64,000 nt of DNA, taken from NCBI RefSeq assembly GCF_022662475.1, contig NZ_JAKNQQ010000003.1, positions 434,001 through 498,000 of the forward strand. The letters run 5' to 3'. Of this stretch, positions 62,821 through 64,000 are shown piece by piece (position 1 is the stretch's first letter; the number at the start of each line of letters is the position of its first letter). Position numbers and translations under genes: made by a program. The notes below the pieces were generated by a model, which ran no database searches, was not told the DNA's origin, and saw only the letters and a program-made list of their open reading frames with translations. The DNA comes from Sphingomonas sp. TREG-RG-20F-R18-01 (GTDB taxonomy: Bacteria > Pseudomonadota > Alphaproteobacteria > Sphingomonadales > Sphingomonadaceae).

Positions 62821-64000
62821 ATGAGCCATCCCGACCATCATGATCTTTCCCCCGCGGCCACGCTGCTGATGGCGGTCGCGTGCGGCGCGATGGTCGCCAA
62901 CCTCTATTATGCCCAGACGCTGATCGAGACGATCGGGCCCGACATCGGCCTGTCCGCGGGGCTGGCGGGGGCGATCGTGACATTGACCCAGCTCGGCTAT
63001 GGGCTCGGCCTGGCGTTCATCGTGCCGCTGTCGGACCTGGTAGAGAACAAGCGGCTGATCCTCGTCGCCACGGTCGGCGCGGTGCTCGGATGCCTCGGCA
63101 TCGCGCTGGCGGAAGGGCCGATCACATTTCTGGCCGCCGCCCTGGTGACCGGCGTCTGTTCGGTCGGCGCGCAAGTGCTGGTGCCGCTTGCCGCCAAGCT
63201 CAGCAGCCAGGAACGTCAGGGCCGCACGATCGGGCTGGTGATGAGCGGGTTGCTCACCGGGATCATGCTCGCGCGGCCGGTTGCGAGTTTCGTCGCCGGG
63301 CTCGCGGGGTGGCGCGCGATGTTCTTCGTCTCCGCCGGCGTGACCGCGCTGGTCGGGGTGGCGCTGCTGCTGATGCTGCCCGCGCGCCGGCCGGACAGCA
63401 CGCTGCGCTACGGCGCGTTGCTGGCATCATCGCTCGACCTGCTGCGGCGCTATCCGGTCCTGCGGCTGCGCGCGGCGTATCAGGCGCTGCTGTTCATCGC
63501 CTTCAACATGTTCTGGACCGCCGCGCCGATCGTGCTGACGCAGCGCTTCGGGCTGGGCGCGAACGGCGTGGCATTGTTCGCGCTCGCTGGCGCGGGCGGC
63601 GCGCTGGCGGCACCGATCGCCGGGCATTTCGCCGACAAGGGGCGCGCGCGGGCGACGACGCTGTTCGCCCTGCTGCTGCTCACGGTGGCGTTTGTCGCGT
63701 CGGACATGGTCGTCGCGGCGGGGAGCGTGATCGCCTTCGCGGTCGGCGCGGTGCTGATCGACGCGGCGGTCCAGCTCAACCAGATCTCGGGACAGCGCGT
63801 GATCTTCGGCCTGGACCCGGCGGCGGGCGGGCGAATCAACGCTGCGTACATGACTATCGTCTTCCTGTTCGGCGCGATGGGCTCGGTCATCGGCAGTGCC
63901 AGCATCGCGGCAGGGGGATGGGCGCTCACCAGCATGTTCGGGGCCGGGATCGGCGGGATGGCGTTGCTGCTGTTCGCGCTATTCGACCGTACGGCGGGAC
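62821..64000 (+). CDS. MFS transporter, truncated by the window end
   Basis: Open from an ATG at 62821 (MSHPDHHDLSPAATLLMAVA) to the last base without a stop; 393 complete codons are visible. About twelve hydrophobic helices, with the loop motif SDLVENKRLILVATV after helix 2 and a second half starting near YPVLRLRAAYQALLF. It resembles YnfM/AraJ-type efflux carriers. The substrate is unknown. It is divergent from the aldolase gene across 137 bp. Confidence 0.8.
   Translation, partial: MSHPDHHDLSPAATLLMAVACGAMVANLYYAQTLIETIGPDIGLSAGLAGAIVTLTQLGYGLGLAFIVPLSDLVENKRLILVATVGAVLGCLGIALAEGPITFLAAALVTGVCSVGAQVLVPLAAKLSSQERQGRTIGLVMSGLLTGIMLARPVASFVAGLAGWRAMFFVSAGVTALVGVALLLMLPARRPDSTLRYGALLASSLDLLRRYPVLRLRAAYQALLFIAFNMFWTAAPIVLTQRFGLGANGVALFALAGAGGALAAPIAGHFADKGRARATTLFALLLLTVAFVASDMVVAAGSVIAFAVGAVLIDAAVQLNQISGQRVIFGLDPAAGGRINAAYMTIVFLFGAMGSVIGSASIAAGGWALTSMFGAGIGGMALLLFALFDRTAG

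Overview
The window is 64 kb of GC-rich (about two-thirds G+C by eye), densely coding bacterial chromosome. Gene content and order point to an alphaproteobacterium of the Sphingomonadales, Sphingomonas-like: an lptD-surA-pdxA-rsmA cluster, a chvI-chvG-hprK-rapZ-EIIA-HPr cluster divergent from pckA, a full nuoA-N operon ending in birA-coaX-rnj-DUF1467, a ThiS-ThiG fusion and an aroQ-accB-accC operon. Assignment is by gene content only; I see no rRNA, tRNA, phage, insertion sequence or CRISPR array.

Layout. 1-9.9 kb: holC and pepA leftward; lptD, surA, pdxA and rsmA rightward (outer-membrane assembly, pyridoxal phosphate, rRNA methylation); then a TPR protein and an RsmB-type methyltransferase leftward. 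10-14 kb: guaB, a cadherin/glucose-dehydrogenase-like lipoprotein and a small DUF937-like protein. 14-21.3 kb: pckA faces the ChvI/ChvG two-component system, short HprK, RapZ, a mannose-type EIIA, HPr and a SpoU methyltransferase. 21.2-28.3 kb: PilZ protein with a small upstream ORF, rmuC, fhs, def, recR, fmt, truA. 28.5-37 kb: thiSG, aroQ-accBC, an alpha/beta hydrolase with an MFS carrier, purL. 37-56 kb: leftward nuoABCDEF-(76-aa ORF)-GHIJKLMN-birA-coaX-rnj-DUF1467. Most nuo junctions overlap by 1-10 nt, which implies coupled translation of complex I. 56-64 kb: suhB, efp, an M23 peptidase and an L,D-transpeptidase; a DUF882 protein; a toxin-antitoxin pair; thiE, a membrane protein, archaeal-type class I aldolase; and an MFS transporter cut by the window end.

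The most unusual signal is a set of thirteen dispersed inverted-repeat elements, about 60-130 bp. Most are two short hairpins with GAAG/CTTC-type tetraloops in opposite orientation. Eleven lie between genes. Two lie inside essential-type genes, fmt and birA, where they keep the frame open and are read in the same frame, giving the same peptide cores (PGEGR and GPGLRRG). This resembles the protein-inserted palindromic elements known from Rickettsia. Other points for a second look are a 76-aa coiled-coil ORF between nuoF and nuoG, an apparent CTG start for birA inside a CTGA overlap with nuoN, and a 45-aa ORF with a good ribosome binding site before the PilZ gene.
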